43,428 nt of DNA from a virus (IMGVR_UViG_3300006737_000060:1-43428); one strand, 5' to 3'; numbered from the stretch's first letter, positions 7,128-16,563 are shown. Numbers and translations are program-made. The notes: generated by a model from the letters alone, not told the origin.

Positions 7128-7356
7128 GGCAGTTGAGGAACTAATTAAAGTAGCTAGAGAAGAAATAGTAGATTCAGATGAGGATATATCAGCTGATAGA
7201 TTAAAAAATGCTGCGGCAACAAAGAAATTAGCTATATTTGACGCGTTTGAAATATTAAACAGAATCCACGAAGAAGAAGCAATGTTAGAAGGAAAACCTA
7301 TAGAAGAAGAAAGAAGAACAGCTTTTAAGGGGTTTGCAGAAGGTAGGTCAAAATGA
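7072..7356 (+). CDS. Candidate small terminase subunit
   Basis: This 94-residue mostly helical, acidic protein contains IQAGHKAVEELIKVAREEI and ADRLKNAAATKKLAIFDAFE. It lies directly upstream of the large terminase and shares an ATGA overlap with it. Position, size and helical content fit a small terminase subunit, which recognises DNA and helps load the motor; no helix-turn-helix is obvious, so this rests mainly on synteny. Two starts are possible: 7072 (MLNMNIKET) or 7081 (MNIKET). Both overlap the preceding gene by about 50 bases, an unusually long overlap here. Confidence 0.55.
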   Translation: MLNMNIKETKKNIIQAGHKAVEELIKVAREEIVDSDEDISADRLKNAAATKKLAIFDAFEILNRIHEEEAMLEGKPIEEERRTAFKGFAEGRSK

Positions 7357-9590
7357 GTTACAAGCAAACATTATATAAAGTTGTAGAACATATTAAACTT
7401 AATACTTTAAGTAGGTTGAATAAATCTAAAAAGTGGAAGTATGGTTACAACAGGGAAAACAATGTTGTTGTAATATCGAAAACTGGTATGATTGGTGAAG
7501 TGCTTGAGATACAGGGTTTAAAAATAGCTCTACCAAAACAACCAAAAGAAATATACTCTTGTAGCAAAAATAAATCAGAACAAAAATGGAGACAATTTCC
7601 TGCTAACCCAGATTTTAAAAGAATTAAAACTGTTTTTGACTGGCAAGATTATCCAGATGATTTTAAAGAAAAACACTATGGGTATATAGATGAGGAGTTT
7701 AAGAGAAGAGAAGAAGGTTTTTGGTTTATGAATAATGGTAAACCAACCTATATAACAGGAACACACTACATGTATTTACAATGGAGTAAAATAGATGTTG
7801 GTGCTCCAGATTTTAGAGAAGCAAATAGGTTGTTTTTTATATTTTGGGAGGCTTGTAAAGCTGATAAAAGAAGTTACGGAATGTGTTATTTAAAAAATAG
7901 ACGTTCCGGTTTTTCTTTTATGAGTTCAGCTGAAACAGTTAATTTAGCTACATTAGCAAGTGATAGTAGATTTGGGATACTATCTAAAACTGGTGCTGAT
8001 GCTAAAAAGATGTTTACTGACAAAGTGGTACCAATTAGTTTAAATTATCCATTCTTCTTTAAACCGATACAAGATGGTATGGATCGTCCAAAGTCTGAAC
8101 TAGCTTACAGGGTACCAGCAAAGAAGTTTACTCGTAAAAAAATGAGGGAACGTGAAGAGCAAGATGATATGGAAGGTCTTGACACAACTATAGACTGGAA
8201 AAATACAGGTGATAATAGTTATGACGGGGAAAAACTATCTTTATTAGTACATGATGAGAGTGGTAAATGGGAGAGACCTGATAATATAAAAAATAACTGG
8301 AGAGTTACGAAAACTTGTTTACGACTAGGTAGTAGGGTTATAGGTAAGTGTATGATGGGGTCAACAAGTAATGCTTTAGATAAAGGGGGTGATAATTTTA
8401 AAAACTTATATTATAATTCAGATGTCACAAAACGAAATCGCAATGGACAGACTAAGTCAGGATTATATTCTTTGTTTATCCCTATGGAATGGAACTACGA
8501 AGGATTTATTGATGAATATGGACAACCCGTGTTTAATACTCCTGAACAAGAAACACAAGATCCACATGGAGTAGAGATAGATTATGGTGTTATAGATCAT
8601 TGGGATAATGAAGCAGACGGTTTAAAAGATGACCAAGATGCTTTAAATGAATTTTATCGTCAGTTTCCTAGAACAGAAGAACATGCCTTTAGAGATGAAA
8701 CAGGTAATAGTTTGTTTAATCTTATAAAAATATATGAACAGATAGATTACAATGAAGGTAATAGAAACTCTTCTGTGTTAACAACTGGTAATTTCCAATG
8801 GATACAAGGTATTAAAGACACTCAAGTAGTATTTAATCCAGATCCAAACGGTAGATTTAAAGTTAGTTGGGTTCCAGGACAAAAACTGCAAAATAACGTT
8901 ATATTAAAAAATGGCGTAAAATATCCAGGTAACGAACATATGGGCGCGTTTGGTTGTGACTCATATGATATATCAGGAACGGTAGATGGCAAGGGTTCTA
9001 AAGGCGCTTTACACGGGCTAACTAAGTTTTCAATGGAAGACGCGCCGGCTAATACATTTTTCTTAGAGTATCTAGCTAGACCACAAACGTCTGAGCTATT
9101 TTTTGAGGACGTACTAATGGCATTAGTATTTTATGGTATGCCGATATTAGCAGAGAATAATAAACCTAGACTATTGTACTATTTAAGAAGAAGAGGTTAT
9201 AGAGCGTTTAGTATGAACAGGCCTGATAAAATATGGAATAAATTATCTGTTGCAGAAAAGGAGGTTGGTGGAATACCTAACTCTAGTGAGGATATAAAAC
9301 AAGCTCACGCTGCTGCAATTGAAATGTATATAAATGACCACATTGGATTACTACAAGATGGTACCTATGGTACTATGTATTTTAATAGTACTCTAAATGA
9401 TTGGTCTAAATTTGATATAAATAGAAGAACAAAACACGATGCCTCTATAAGCTCTGGTTTAGCTGTAATGGCCTGTAACAGACATTTATATAAACCAAAT
9501 CCCGATAAAGAGGTAAAACAATTAAATTTAAATATATCTAAGTATAATAATAAAGGAATTTCATCAAGAATAATAAAACAAAATATATGA
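7353..9590 (+). CDS. terL: Terminase large subunit (packaging ATPase-nuclease)
   Basis: This 745-residue protein pumps DNA into proheads and cuts concatemers. A Walker-A-like loop lies near residues 180-192 (LKNRRSGFSFMSS), an unusual variant lacking the usual GK[ST]. A Walker B with catalytic Glu is at about 296-303 (LSLLVHDE). The C-terminal RNase H-like nuclease has its first acidic residues in FGCDSYD (Asp536), an acidic pair in FFEDVLMAL (about 583-584) and a late Asp in KHDASISSG (Asp696). The length is somewhat above the usual 450-650, with an N-terminal extension of about 150 residues. It overlaps the upstream gene and the portal gene by ATGA. Portal, scaffold and capsid follow directly, the classical order. 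Confidence 0.88.
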   Translation: MSYKQTLYKVVEHIKLNTLSRLNKSKKWKYGYNRENNVVVISKTGMIGEVLEIQGLKIALPKQPKEIYSCSKNKSEQKWRQFPANPDFKRIKTVFDWQDYPDDFKEKHYGYIDEEFKRREEGFWFMNNGKPTYITGTHYMYLQWSKIDVGAPDFREANRLFFIFWEACKADKRSYGMCYLKNRRSGFSFMSSAETVNLATLASDSRFGILSKTGADAKKMFTDKVVPISLNYPFFFKPIQDGMDRPKSELAYRVPAKKFTRKKMREREEQDDMEGLDTTIDWKNTGDNSYDGEKLSLLVHDESGKWERPDNIKNNWRVTKTCLRLGSRVIGKCMMGSTSNALDKGGDNFKNLYYNSDVTKRNRNGQTKSGLYSLFIPMEWNYEGFIDEYGQPVFNTPEQETQDPHGVEIDYGVIDHWDNEADGLKDDQDALNEFYRQFPRTEEHAFRDETGNSLFNLIKIYEQIDYNEGNRNSSVLTTGNFQWIQGIKDTQVVFNPDPNGRFKVSWVPGQKLQNNVILKNGVKYPGNEHMGAFGCDSYDISGTVDGKGSKGALHGLTKFSMEDAPANTFFLEYLARPQTSELFFEDVLMALVFYGMPILAENNKPRLLYYLRRRGYRAFSMNRPDKIWNKLSVAEKEVGGIPNSSEDIKQAHAAAIEMYINDHIGLLQDGTYGTMYFNSTLNDWSKFDINRRTKHDASISSGLAVMACNRHLYKPNPDKEVKQLNLNISKYNNKGISSRIIKQNI

Positions 9591-11971
9591 TAGAGTCTAT
9601 TGTAAATTTTCCATCTCAAGCTGTTAGTGACTCAGAAAAGTTGAGCCAAGAGTATGGTATGAAAGTAGCTAGAGCAATTAAACACGAGTGGTTCTCTGGA
9701 AAAACAAATAAATACAGCGGTAATATAAATACCTTTCATAAACTGAGATTATATGCTAGGGGCGAACAATCTATAGATAAGTATAAAAATGAATTATCAA
9801 TAAATGGTGATTTATCTTATCTTAATTTAGATTGGAAACCTGTTCCGATTATCCCTAAGTTTGTGGATATAGTTGTAAATGGTATGGCCCAAAGATCTTA
9901 TGAAGTAAGTTGTTTTTCTCAAGATTCCTTCGGTGTTAGTAAAAGAACTGAATACATGGAGTCTGTGTTAAGAGACATGAGATCTAAGGAGTATAACGAT
10001 GCCGCAAAAGCTACTTTTAATATAGACTTATATGAAAACGATCCAGAAAGATTACCTGACACAGAAGAGGAACTAGCACTTCACATGCAGTTAGATTACA
10101 AACAAGCTGTTGAGCTGGCTGAAGAACAAGCTATAAACGTATTATTAGAAGGTAGTGATTACGATTTAACAAGAAGAAGGGTTTTGTACGACATAACAAC
10201 AATAGGTATAGGTTCCACTAAAACTACGTTTAATTACAACGAGGGTGCTAAGGTAGAGTATGTTGATCCAGCTAATTTAGTTTGGTCACACACTGATTCA
10301 CCTTACTTTGATGATTTATATTATGTTGGAGAAATAAAAGAGATACCAATAAACGAACTAGTAAAGGAGTTTCCAGAAATCGACCAAGGCGAGTTAGAGG
10401 AAATATCAAAATCATCTAATGATCTTGTTAATGCTAAGTTAAATAAAGATGACAACAAAGTTCATGTTTTGTATTTTAATTACAAAACCCATGCTCATAA
10501 TGTTTATAAATTAAAAAACACTGGATCTGGCGGGCAAAAAATTATTCAAAAAGATGACACATTTAATCCGCCACCTGGAATGCAAGGTGATTTTGAAAGA
10601 CTAGAAAGAGTTATAGAGTCTTTGTACGAAGGTGTGTACATACTTGGATCAGACAAACTACTTAGGTGGAGAATGTCTCCTAATATGATGAGAAGTGAGT
10701 CTGATTTTGCTAGAGTTAAAATGAACTATCAAATAGTAGCTCCTAGAATGTATAATGGTAAAATCGAATCACTTGTTAGTAGAATAACGGGTTTTGCTGA
10801 TATGATTCAACTAACTCATCTTAAGTTGCAACAAGTAATGTCTAGAATGGTACCAGATGGTGTATACTTAGATGCAGATGGTTTAGCTGAAATAGATCTT
10901 GGTAATGGAACAAACTACAATCCGCAAGAAGCTTTAAACATGTTCTTCCAAACTGGTAGTGTTATAGGTAGAAGCTACACGTCTGACGGTGATGCTAATC
11001 CAGGTAAGGTTCCAATACAGCAAATACAAAATGGTGCTGGTGGAAACAAAATACAAAGTCTTATTACAACATATAATTATTATATACAAATGATAAGAGA
11101 CACGACTGGTTTAAATGAAGCTAGAGATGCTTCTCCAGATAAGAACGCTCTTGTCGGTGTACAGAAATTGGCCGCAGCAAATTCAAATACAGCTACAAGA
11201 CATATATTGCAATCTATGCTTTATGTAACAGCTGAGGTTGCTAAATGTTTATCGCTGAGAATAGCTGATATAGTTGAGTACTCTCCAACTAGAGAAGCTT
11301 TTATAAGAGCTATAGGTGCTCATAACGTCGCTACACTTGAAGAGTTAAAAGATTTATATCTATATGATTTTGGTATATTTATAGAATTGTTACCAGATGA
11401 AGAAGAAAAGGCTGTATTAGAGAATAACATACAACAAGCATTAGCTCAAAAATTAATTGAGTTAGATGACGCAATAGATCTTAGAGACTGTAGAAACACA
11501 AAACTAGCAAATCAACTTCTTAAAGTTAAAAGAAAAAAGAAGTTACAAAGAGATCAAATGATGGCTCAACAAAATATGCAAGCTCAAGCATCAGCTAATG
11601 CTCAAGCACAACAAGCAGCTGCGCAAGCAGAGATGCAAAAAAATCAAGCTCAAGCATCACTAGAGTCTCAATTAGAGGCTCAAAAGAATCAATTAAAAAT
11701 GCAATATCTAAACCAAGAGGCTAGAGTTAAAAAAGAACTAATGGTATTAGAGTTTGATTTAAACATGAAAATGAAAGGGGAGGAAAGATCAATTGATAGA
11801 AAGTTAGAGGGTATAAGAGAAGATAGAAAAGATGCTAGACTTGATAAACAAAATCAGCATCAACAAAAATTAGCAAACAGTAGAAAAGAGGGTGAATCTG
11901 TTAAAAGATTTGAATCGTCAGGTAATGATATAATTACAGGAGGGTCAAATATGGAAAGATTTGGTCTCTAG
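9587..11971 (+). CDS. Portal protein
   Basis: This 794-residue protein forms the dodecameric ring through which DNA enters and leaves the head. It is assigned from size, position between large terminase and scaffold/capsid genes, and portal-like features: an early KFVDIVVNGMAQRSYEV segment, an alternating alpha/beta core, and a helical crown region near NYYIQMIRDTTGLNEARDAS with LVGVQKLAAANSNTATR. The last about 150 residues are a Gln/Ala-rich coiled coil (MMAQQNMQAQASANAQAQQA) followed by a charged helix, extending the barrel. The start ATG overlaps the terL stop (ATGA). A 26-base A/T gap separates it from the next gene. Confidence 0.85.
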   Translation: MIESIVNFPSQAVSDSEKLSQEYGMKVARAIKHEWFSGKTNKYSGNINTFHKLRLYARGEQSIDKYKNELSINGDLSYLNLDWKPVPIIPKFVDIVVNGMAQRSYEVSCFSQDSFGVSKRTEYMESVLRDMRSKEYNDAAKATFNIDLYENDPERLPDTEEELALHMQLDYKQAVELAEEQAINVLLEGSDYDLTRRRVLYDITTIGIGSTKTTFNYNEGAKVEYVDPANLVWSHTDSPYFDDLYYVGEIKEIPINELVKEFPEIDQGELEEISKSSNDLVNAKLNKDDNKVHVLYFNYKTHAHNVYKLKNTGSGGQKIIQKDDTFNPPPGMQGDFERLERVIESLYEGVYILGSDKLLRWRMSPNMMRSESDFARVKMNYQIVAPRMYNGKIESLVSRITGFADMIQLTHLKLQQVMSRMVPDGVYLDADGLAEIDLGNGTNYNPQEALNMFFQTGSVIGRSYTSDGDANPGKVPIQQIQNGAGGNKIQSLITTYNYYIQMIRDTTGLNEARDASPDKNALVGVQKLAAANSNTATRHILQSMLYVTAEVAKCLSLRIADIVEYSPTREAFIRAIGAHNVATLEELKDLYLYDFGIFIELLPDEEEKAVLENNIQQALAQKLIELDDAIDLRDCRNTKLANQLLKVKRKKKLQRDQMMAQQNMQAQASANAQAQQAAAQAEMQKNQAQASLESQLEAQKNQLKMQYLNQEARVKKELMVLEFDLNMKMKGEERSIDRKLEGIREDRKDARLDKQNQHQQKLANSRKEGESVKRFESSGNDIITGGSNMERFGL

Positions 11972-11997
11972 TATTTAATATTTTATAAAATTTTATT

Positions 11998-13164
11998 ATG
12001 GCAGAAGAAACAAAAAAAGTCGAGGAGACTAAAGAGGAGGTTAAAGACAATGTCACAAAGGCGAGGGTTAAGCCTACTAGAAAAACGGTAGAAGATGATG
12101 TTATTAAAGTTGACTTATCAAAACCAGTTAATAAAGAAGAAAAAGAAGAACCTAAGGTTGAAGAAAAAGAAGAAGACGTTATAGTAGTTAACGAAGAGCC
12201 TAAGGTTGAAGAAAAGGAAGAAGATACTTCAGAAGCGCCAACAATTGAAGAGGTGACCGATGAAGAACCACCTGTAGAAATAGAATCAGACGAGGAAGAA
12301 GTAGTTACTTCAGAGTACGAGGGGAAACCATTATCTGAAAAACTACAAAAAGTTGCTGAGTTCATGGAACAAACAGGTGGAAATTTAAATGACTACGTAG
12401 CATTAAATAGAGATGTATCTAAATTAGATGACTCAGAAGTATTAGATGAATACTACAGAGCAACTAAGTCTCATTTAACACCAGAAGAAAGAAACTTTTT
12501 ACAAGAAGAATCTTTTGGTTACAACGAAGAAGATGATGATCCTAGAGATATACGTAGAAAAAAGATAGCCCTCAAAGAGCAAGTTGCCGAGGCTAGAGCC
12601 CACTTAGACAGGCAAAAGTCTAAATACTATGAAGATATTAACGCTGGATCTAGATTAACAAAAGATCAAGAAAAAGCTGTTAAGTTCTTTAATAGGTACA
12701 ATAAGGATTCTGCAAAACAACAAAAATTAAACCAAGCCACTAAAAAGGTGTTTAAACAAAAAACTGAAAATGTCTTCAATAAAAATTTCAAAGGTTTTGA
12801 TTATGAAATTGGAGATAAAAAATTTAGGTTTAATGTTAAAAACCCTAATGAGGTTAAAGAGGTACAAAGCGATCTTAATAATTTCGTTGATAAGTTTATG
12901 AGCGAAGATAAAACTACAATAGGAGATGCAGCTGGTTACCACAAGTCTTTATTTACAGCAATGAACGCTGATGTAGTAGCAAAGCACTTTTACGAACAAG
13001 GTAAAGCCGATGCTATTAAAGGTCAAATTGCTAAAGATAAAAACATAAATTTAGATCCACGGCAAACGCACGGTGAAACAAACGTTGGGGGAGTTAAGTA
13101 TAAGGTGCTTGGTGATTCTGCAGATGACTTTAAAATTAAGATTAAAAAAAGGTTTAAAAAATAA
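11998..13164 (+). CDS. Scaffold-like head assembly protein
   Basis: This 388-residue protein has a highly acidic, disordered N-terminus (about residues 1-105) containing two copies of EEPKVEEKEED (50-60 and 66-76). A helical body follows (DIRRKKIALKEQVAEARAHL, then KSKYYEDINAGS). It ends in a strongly basic tail, FKIKIKKRFKK. Placement between portal and major capsid, an acidic disordered start, helical body and basic C-terminus match phage scaffolding proteins, whose basic tail binds the coat protein. No protease motif is visible. The scaffold role is inference. The leader is tataaaattttattATG. Confidence 0.7.
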   Translation: MAEETKKVEETKEEVKDNVTKARVKPTRKTVEDDVIKVDLSKPVNKEEKEEPKVEEKEEDVIVVNEEPKVEEKEEDTSEAPTIEEVTDEEPPVEIESDEEEVVTSEYEGKPLSEKLQKVAEFMEQTGGNLNDYVALNRDVSKLDDSEVLDEYYRATKSHLTPEERNFLQEESFGYNEEDDDPRDIRRKKIALKEQVAEARAHLDRQKSKYYEDINAGSRLTKDQEKAVKFFNRYNKDSAKQQKLNQATKKVFKQKTENVFNKNFKGFDYEIGDKKFRFNVKNPNEVKEVQSDLNNFVDKFMSEDKTTIGDAAGYHKSLFTAMNADVVAKHFYEQGKADAIKGQIAKDKNINLDPRQTHGETNVGGVKYKVLGDSADDFKIKIKKRFKK

Positions 13165-13181
13165 TTTAAAAAAAATATATT

Positions 13182-14696
13182 ATGGCATTTGGAATTGATA
13201 ATGGTGCCGGCATAAATGCCGTCGCCAGTCCTAAAAGGGTAACCTTAGAGGCGAATTACTTAGACCTAGCTGACGCGACTAACGCGGGGTGGGGTCAACA
13301 ATATGTGCCAGATCTTATGGAAAGAGAAGCGGAAGTGTTCGGTAACAGAACAGTTTCTGGTTTTCTTGAAATGGTCGGTGCAGAAGAACCTATGACTGCT
13401 GATCAAGTTGTTTGGTCAGAGCAAGGTAGATTACACTTAGCTTACAGTGGTATCGTTAAGGCAAGTACAACTAACACTATAACTATTCAAGATAATATTG
13501 ATGGTGTTACTGTTGGTGCTGATCACGGTGTTAGAGTGGGTGATACTGTAATTATTAGTGTTCACGATGAACAAAGAAAAGCAAGAGTTAGTGTTGCTTC
13601 AGGAACTGCTGATATAGAAGTTCAATGTTACGATTTAATTAATCTAACTGATTCTGCTAAAATCGCTGCTACTGACGCTGTTCAAATATTTGTTTATGGT
13701 TCTGAATATAAAAAAGGAACTGAGGGTAGAGCAAATGCAAATGAACCGGCGTTCAAGTCGTACTCAAACACTCCAATTATAATGAAAGATCTTTACAAAA
13801 TAAATGGTTCAGATGTTTCTCAAATTGGTTGGGTTGAAGTTTCAGGTGAAGATGGTCAAGCTGGTTACTTGTGGTATTTAAAAGCTGCAGGTGATACAAA
13901 AACTAGATTTGCTGATTACTGTGAGATGTCTATGATTGAAGCTGAAAAAGCTGTTACTACAGATTTAGATGCTGGTACAGGTGGTGTACAACCATCAGCA
14001 GCTAGCACAGCTGGTTTCAAAGGAACTGAAGGTTTGTTTCAAGCTATTACAAACAGAGGTAATATTACTTTTGGTGATTTAGCTGGTACAGACGCTGGTT
14101 TATCTGGAGCTACTTCTGTCGCTAATGACATGGATGAGTTTGACTTACTACTTACAGAATTTGACAAGCAAGGTGCTATCGAAGAATACATGATGTTCTT
14201 AAATAGAAAAGAATCATTAAAGATCGATAACATTCTAGCTAGTCAAAACGCTTATGGAGCAGGCGGTACAACTTACGGTGTATTTGATAACTCTGAAGAT
14301 ATGGCATTGAATTTAGGTTTCAACGGTTTTAGAAGAGGTTCTTATGACTTTTACAAAACTGATTGGAAATACTTAAATGACAAGTCTACAAGAGGTGGTT
14401 TAACTATAGATGCGAACATTGGTGCTAATAATGCTCCTGCTGGAGTTATTAGAGGTGTTATGGTTCCTGCTGGTGTTAGTACTGTGTATGATCAACAATT
14501 AGGAAAGAATCTTAAGAGACCTTTCTTACACGTTAGATACAGAGCTTCTCAAATGGATGACAGAAGATTCAAAACATGGACCACTGGTTCAGTTGGAGCT
14601 TCTACTTCTGATTTAGATGCGATGGAAATGCACTTCCTAACTGAAAGATGTCTTGTTGTACAAGGAGCTAATAACTTCATGTTAATGAGAGGATAA
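13182..14696 (+). CDS. Major capsid protein
   Basis: This 504-residue protein follows the scaffold gene and precedes a strong terminator. The N-terminus (VTLEANYLDLADATNAGWGQ, then YVPDLMEREAEVFGNRTVSG and VVWSEQGRLHLAY) resembles major capsid proteins of uncultured marine podovirus-like phages. The C-terminal part (GVMVPAGVSTVYD, HVRYRASQMDDRRF, MEMHFLTERCLVVQGANNF) fits an HK97-fold coat. Two inserted segments around residues 90-180 and 215-270 may be surface domains. Upstream is an A/T-only leader (aaaaaaaatatattATG). The terminator right after it suggests strong, isolated expression. Confidence 0.87.
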   Translation: MAFGIDNGAGINAVASPKRVTLEANYLDLADATNAGWGQQYVPDLMEREAEVFGNRTVSGFLEMVGAEEPMTADQVVWSEQGRLHLAYSGIVKASTTNTITIQDNIDGVTVGADHGVRVGDTVIISVHDEQRKARVSVASGTADIEVQCYDLINLTDSAKIAATDAVQIFVYGSEYKKGTEGRANANEPAFKSYSNTPIIMKDLYKINGSDVSQIGWVEVSGEDGQAGYLWYLKAAGDTKTRFADYCEMSMIEAEKAVTTDLDAGTGGVQPSAASTAGFKGTEGLFQAITNRGNITFGDLAGTDAGLSGATSVANDMDEFDLLLTEFDKQGAIEEYMMFLNRKESLKIDNILASQNAYGAGGTTYGVFDNSEDMALNLGFNGFRRGSYDFYKTDWKYLNDKSTRGGLTIDANIGANNAPAGVIRGVMVPAGVSTVYDQQLGKNLKRPFLHVRYRASQMDDRRFKTWTTGSVGASTSDLDAMEMHFLTERCLVVQGANNFMLMRG

Positions 14697-14709
14697 TCAT
14701 TTTAAAATG

Positions 14710-14740
14710 GGGGCAGCCAAGTGCTGCCTCTATTTTTTTT
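14710..14740 (+). terminator. Rho-independent terminator after the capsid gene
   Basis: A 6-bp GC-rich stem, GGCAGC (14712-14717) pairing with GCTGCC (14723-14728), encloses a 5-base loop. It can extend by one G-T and one G-C pair and is followed at once by TATTTTTTTT. This is the clearest terminator in the window, 13 bases after the capsid stop. Confidence 0.88.
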
Positions 14741-14764
14741 ATTAATTATATTATATATTATATT

Positions 14765-15604
14765 ATGGCAAAAAAGAAAAAAGAAACTATGGTTGAAGAA
14801 CCAGTAGTTGAAGAAACGGTTGTTATGGAAGAACCAGTGGTTGAATCTCCAAGAGTAGAGATTAAACCCGAACCACAAAAACCTAAATGGGAGGTAAGAG
14901 ACAGAATGTACTATCTAGCTAATAACATGTCACCATTAACACTAAAGCTAAAAACAAGTAATTTGTTTTGGTACGATAAGGAAAAGGGATACGAAAGACA
15001 GATAATGTACTCGAGAAATCAAAAAACTGTTTTTGTTGATGAAATGAAAGGTGTTATTAGACCTGGACATGTTGTTTTTGCAGATGGAGTTTTGTATGTT
15101 CCTAAAGAAAAACAAACATTACAGAAGTTTTTAAGTTTATATCACCCACATTTAGATACTATATATCACGAAAAAGATAGTGTCAGTGAAGCCAAAGATG
15201 AGGTTGAAAATATAATGGAGGAAGTTGAAGCTCTAAATATAGCTATGAAAATAGATATTGATATGGCTGAAGCGGTGATGAGAGCAGAGATTGGATCTGA
15301 GGTATCTAATTTAAGTTCTAAGGAGCTTAAAAGAGATTTACTAGTGTTTGCTAAGAATAATCCTAGATTGTTCGTTAATCTTGTTTCTGATGAGAATATA
15401 CATTTAAGAAATATAGGTATAAAAGCTGTTGAATCTGGAATCATTAGAATATCGCAAGATCAAAGATCTTTTCACTGGTCTTCTAATGATAGAAAACTAA
15501 TGACAGTTCCATTTGACGAGCATCCATACTCAGCATTAGCTCAGTGGTTTAAAACTGACGAAGGTATGAATGTTTTAGCTTCAATTGAGAAAAGATTAAA
15601 TTAA
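14765..15604 (+). CDS. Conserved-looking virion-module protein, 279 residues
   Basis: This protein has an acidic Glu/Val/Pro-rich disordered N-terminus (repeats of EEPVVE, residues 10-45). A globular middle follows (WEVRDRMYYLANNMSPLTLK, FWYDKEKGYERQIMYSRN, GVIRPGHVVFADGVLYVPKE). The C-terminal half is helical and ends in HPYSALAQWFKTDEGMNVLA. It stands alone between the capsid terminator and a second strong terminator. I do not recognise a named family. A head-associated structural or completion role is plausible from position only. Confidence 0.72.
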   Translation: MAKKKKETMVEEPVVEETVVMEEPVVESPRVEIKPEPQKPKWEVRDRMYYLANNMSPLTLKLKTSNLFWYDKEKGYERQIMYSRNQKTVFVDEMKGVIRPGHVVFADGVLYVPKEKQTLQKFLSLYHPHLDTIYHEKDSVSEAKDEVENIMEEVEALNIAMKIDIDMAEAVMRAEIGSEVSNLSSKELKRDLLVFAKNNPRLFVNLVSDENIHLRNIGIKAVESGIIRISQDQRSFHWSSNDRKLMTVPFDEHPYSALAQWFKTDEGMNVLASIEKRLN

Positions 15605-15624
15605 TAATCTTTCAAACATTAAAG

Positions 15625-15653
15625 ATAGCCACCCTAATAAGGTGGCTATTTTT
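15625..15653 (+). terminator. Rho-independent terminator before the neck/tail genes
   Basis: A perfect 9-bp stem, ATAGCCACC (15625-15633) pairing with GGTGGCTAT (15641-15649), encloses a 7-base loop and runs directly into a T-tract. It ends the unit carrying the 279-residue protein. A promoter-like motif begins 29 bases further on, so this marks a transcription-unit boundary. Confidence 0.88.
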
Positions 15654-15681
15654 ATTTAGATGCTAACCTTTTCACTTATTA

Positions 15682-15703
15682 TGTAACTATAGTATAGTAA
15701 AAA
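15682..15703 (+). promoter_or_regulatory. Candidate promoter for the neck/tail module
   Basis: TGTAACTATA, then GTATAGTAAAAA, matches the motif at 27965 almost base for base (both begin TGTAACTATA and contain TAGTAAAA). It also matches the core at 3352. It lies just after a terminator and 9 bases before the next ATG, so transcripts would have a very short leader. It does not fit the usual Bacteroidota TAnnTTTG box. Confidence 0.6.
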
Positions 15704-15712
15704 GAATTTAAT

Positions 15713-15874
15713 ATGAAATCAAGAGGATTGGGTGATACTATCCATAAAATTACAAAAATGACAGGAATAAAATCATTAGCACAGCTATCTGCTACAGCTA
15801 TGGGTTTTAAAGATTGTGGTTGTGATGATAGAAAAAACTGGCTAAATAAACAATTTCCATATAAAAAATATTAA
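15713..15874 (+). CDS. 53-residue CxC protein
   Basis: Translation gives MKSRGLGDTIHKITKMTGIK, then a helical SLAQLSATAMG and an end with DCGCDDRKNWLNKQFPYKK. The pattern RGLGDTI...TGI...DCGCxxR...LNxxFPY recurs in many marine phages as a small uncharacterised protein (from memory of the family, not searched). CGC could bind metal or form a disulphide. It follows the promoter motif and precedes the connector candidate by two bases, so it is first in the tail transcript. The function is unknown. Confidence 0.68.
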   Translation: MKSRGLGDTIHKITKMTGIKSLAQLSATAMGFKDCGCDDRKNWLNKQFPYKKY

Positions 15875-15876
15875 CA

Positions 15877-16563
15877 ATGGCTGTAGACATAAACATGGTA
15901 TATCAGAAGGTGCAAATGATGGCTAACAAGGAGCAAAGAGGTTATATGACACCTCAAGAGTTTAATTTGATGGCTGATAAAGCTCAAAATGAAATTTTTG
16001 AAGAGTACTTTTCTGAATTAAAAAGACAACAAGATAGACCTTCAGATGAAAGTGATTGGTCTGATCAAGAACAGGGTTTACATGAAAAACTAAGTCCAAT
16101 AGCAGAAATAGAGAATGTTAGTAGTAGTATAAATATGGCTAATAAGTGGAGGGTAGGAACCGTGTCAGTAAGTGGATCAAACGCTACAGCACCTAATGCT
16201 TTAGTTAGAAGAGTAACAGCTGATGAGTTTTATGAAGCCCTTAGACATCCATTTACGTCCTCAGGTTTTTCTCAAAACCCAGTTATGTATTCTAGTAATG
16301 GTGTGTGGAAATTGTACCCACCCACGAGTGTTACTGTTAATTATTATAGAGAACCAACAAAACCAAAATGGGGTTATGTTGTTGTAAAAAACAAAGCACT
16401 TTATAATCCTAATACTTCAACACACTTCGAACTACATAGATCAGAAGAAGAACTTGTTGTAAATAAGATACTAGAACTAGCAGGTGTTATAATAATGAAA
16501 CCTGGCATAATGGAAATAGGGCAGGTTGGTACTGCTAAAATAAAAACTGAACAAAATAAATAA
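15877..16563 (+). CDS. Putative head-tail connector protein
   Basis: This 228-residue protein begins MAVDINMVYQKVQMMANKEQ, then RGYMTPQEFNLMADKAQNEI. This helical N-terminus is characteristic of a structural protein in phages of Bacteroidota, lying between capsid and tail-hub genes. A mixed beta middle (VRRVTADEFYEALRHPFTSS, VWKLYPPTSVTVNYYREPTK) and a C-terminal helix (HRSEEELVVNKILELAGVII) follow. From position and the helix-beta-helix plan I infer an adaptor or ring protein joining portal to tail. It could also be a neck stopper. Confidence 0.65.
   Translation: MAVDINMVYQKVQMMANKEQRGYMTPQEFNLMADKAQNEIFEEYFSELKRQQDRPSDESDWSDQEQGLHEKLSPIAEIENVSSSINMANKWRVGTVSVSGSNATAPNALVRRVTADEFYEALRHPFTSSGFSQNPVMYSSNGVWKLYPPTSVTVNYYREPTKPKWGYVVVKNKALYNPNTSTHFELHRSEEELVVNKILELAGVIIMKPGIMEIGQVGTAKIKTEQNK

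Noticed and set aside
8389-8574. Second plus-strand frame of 61 residues inside the large terminase gene
   Set aside because: It lies wholly inside a strongly supported gene, has no leader of its own and no recognisable motif.
11934-12365. Minus-strand Ser-rich frame of 143 residues opposite the scaffold-like gene
   Set aside because: Its Ser/Thr/Val composition is what the Glu/Val/Lys-rich plus-strand gene produces on the other strand; all other evidence places genes on the plus strand.
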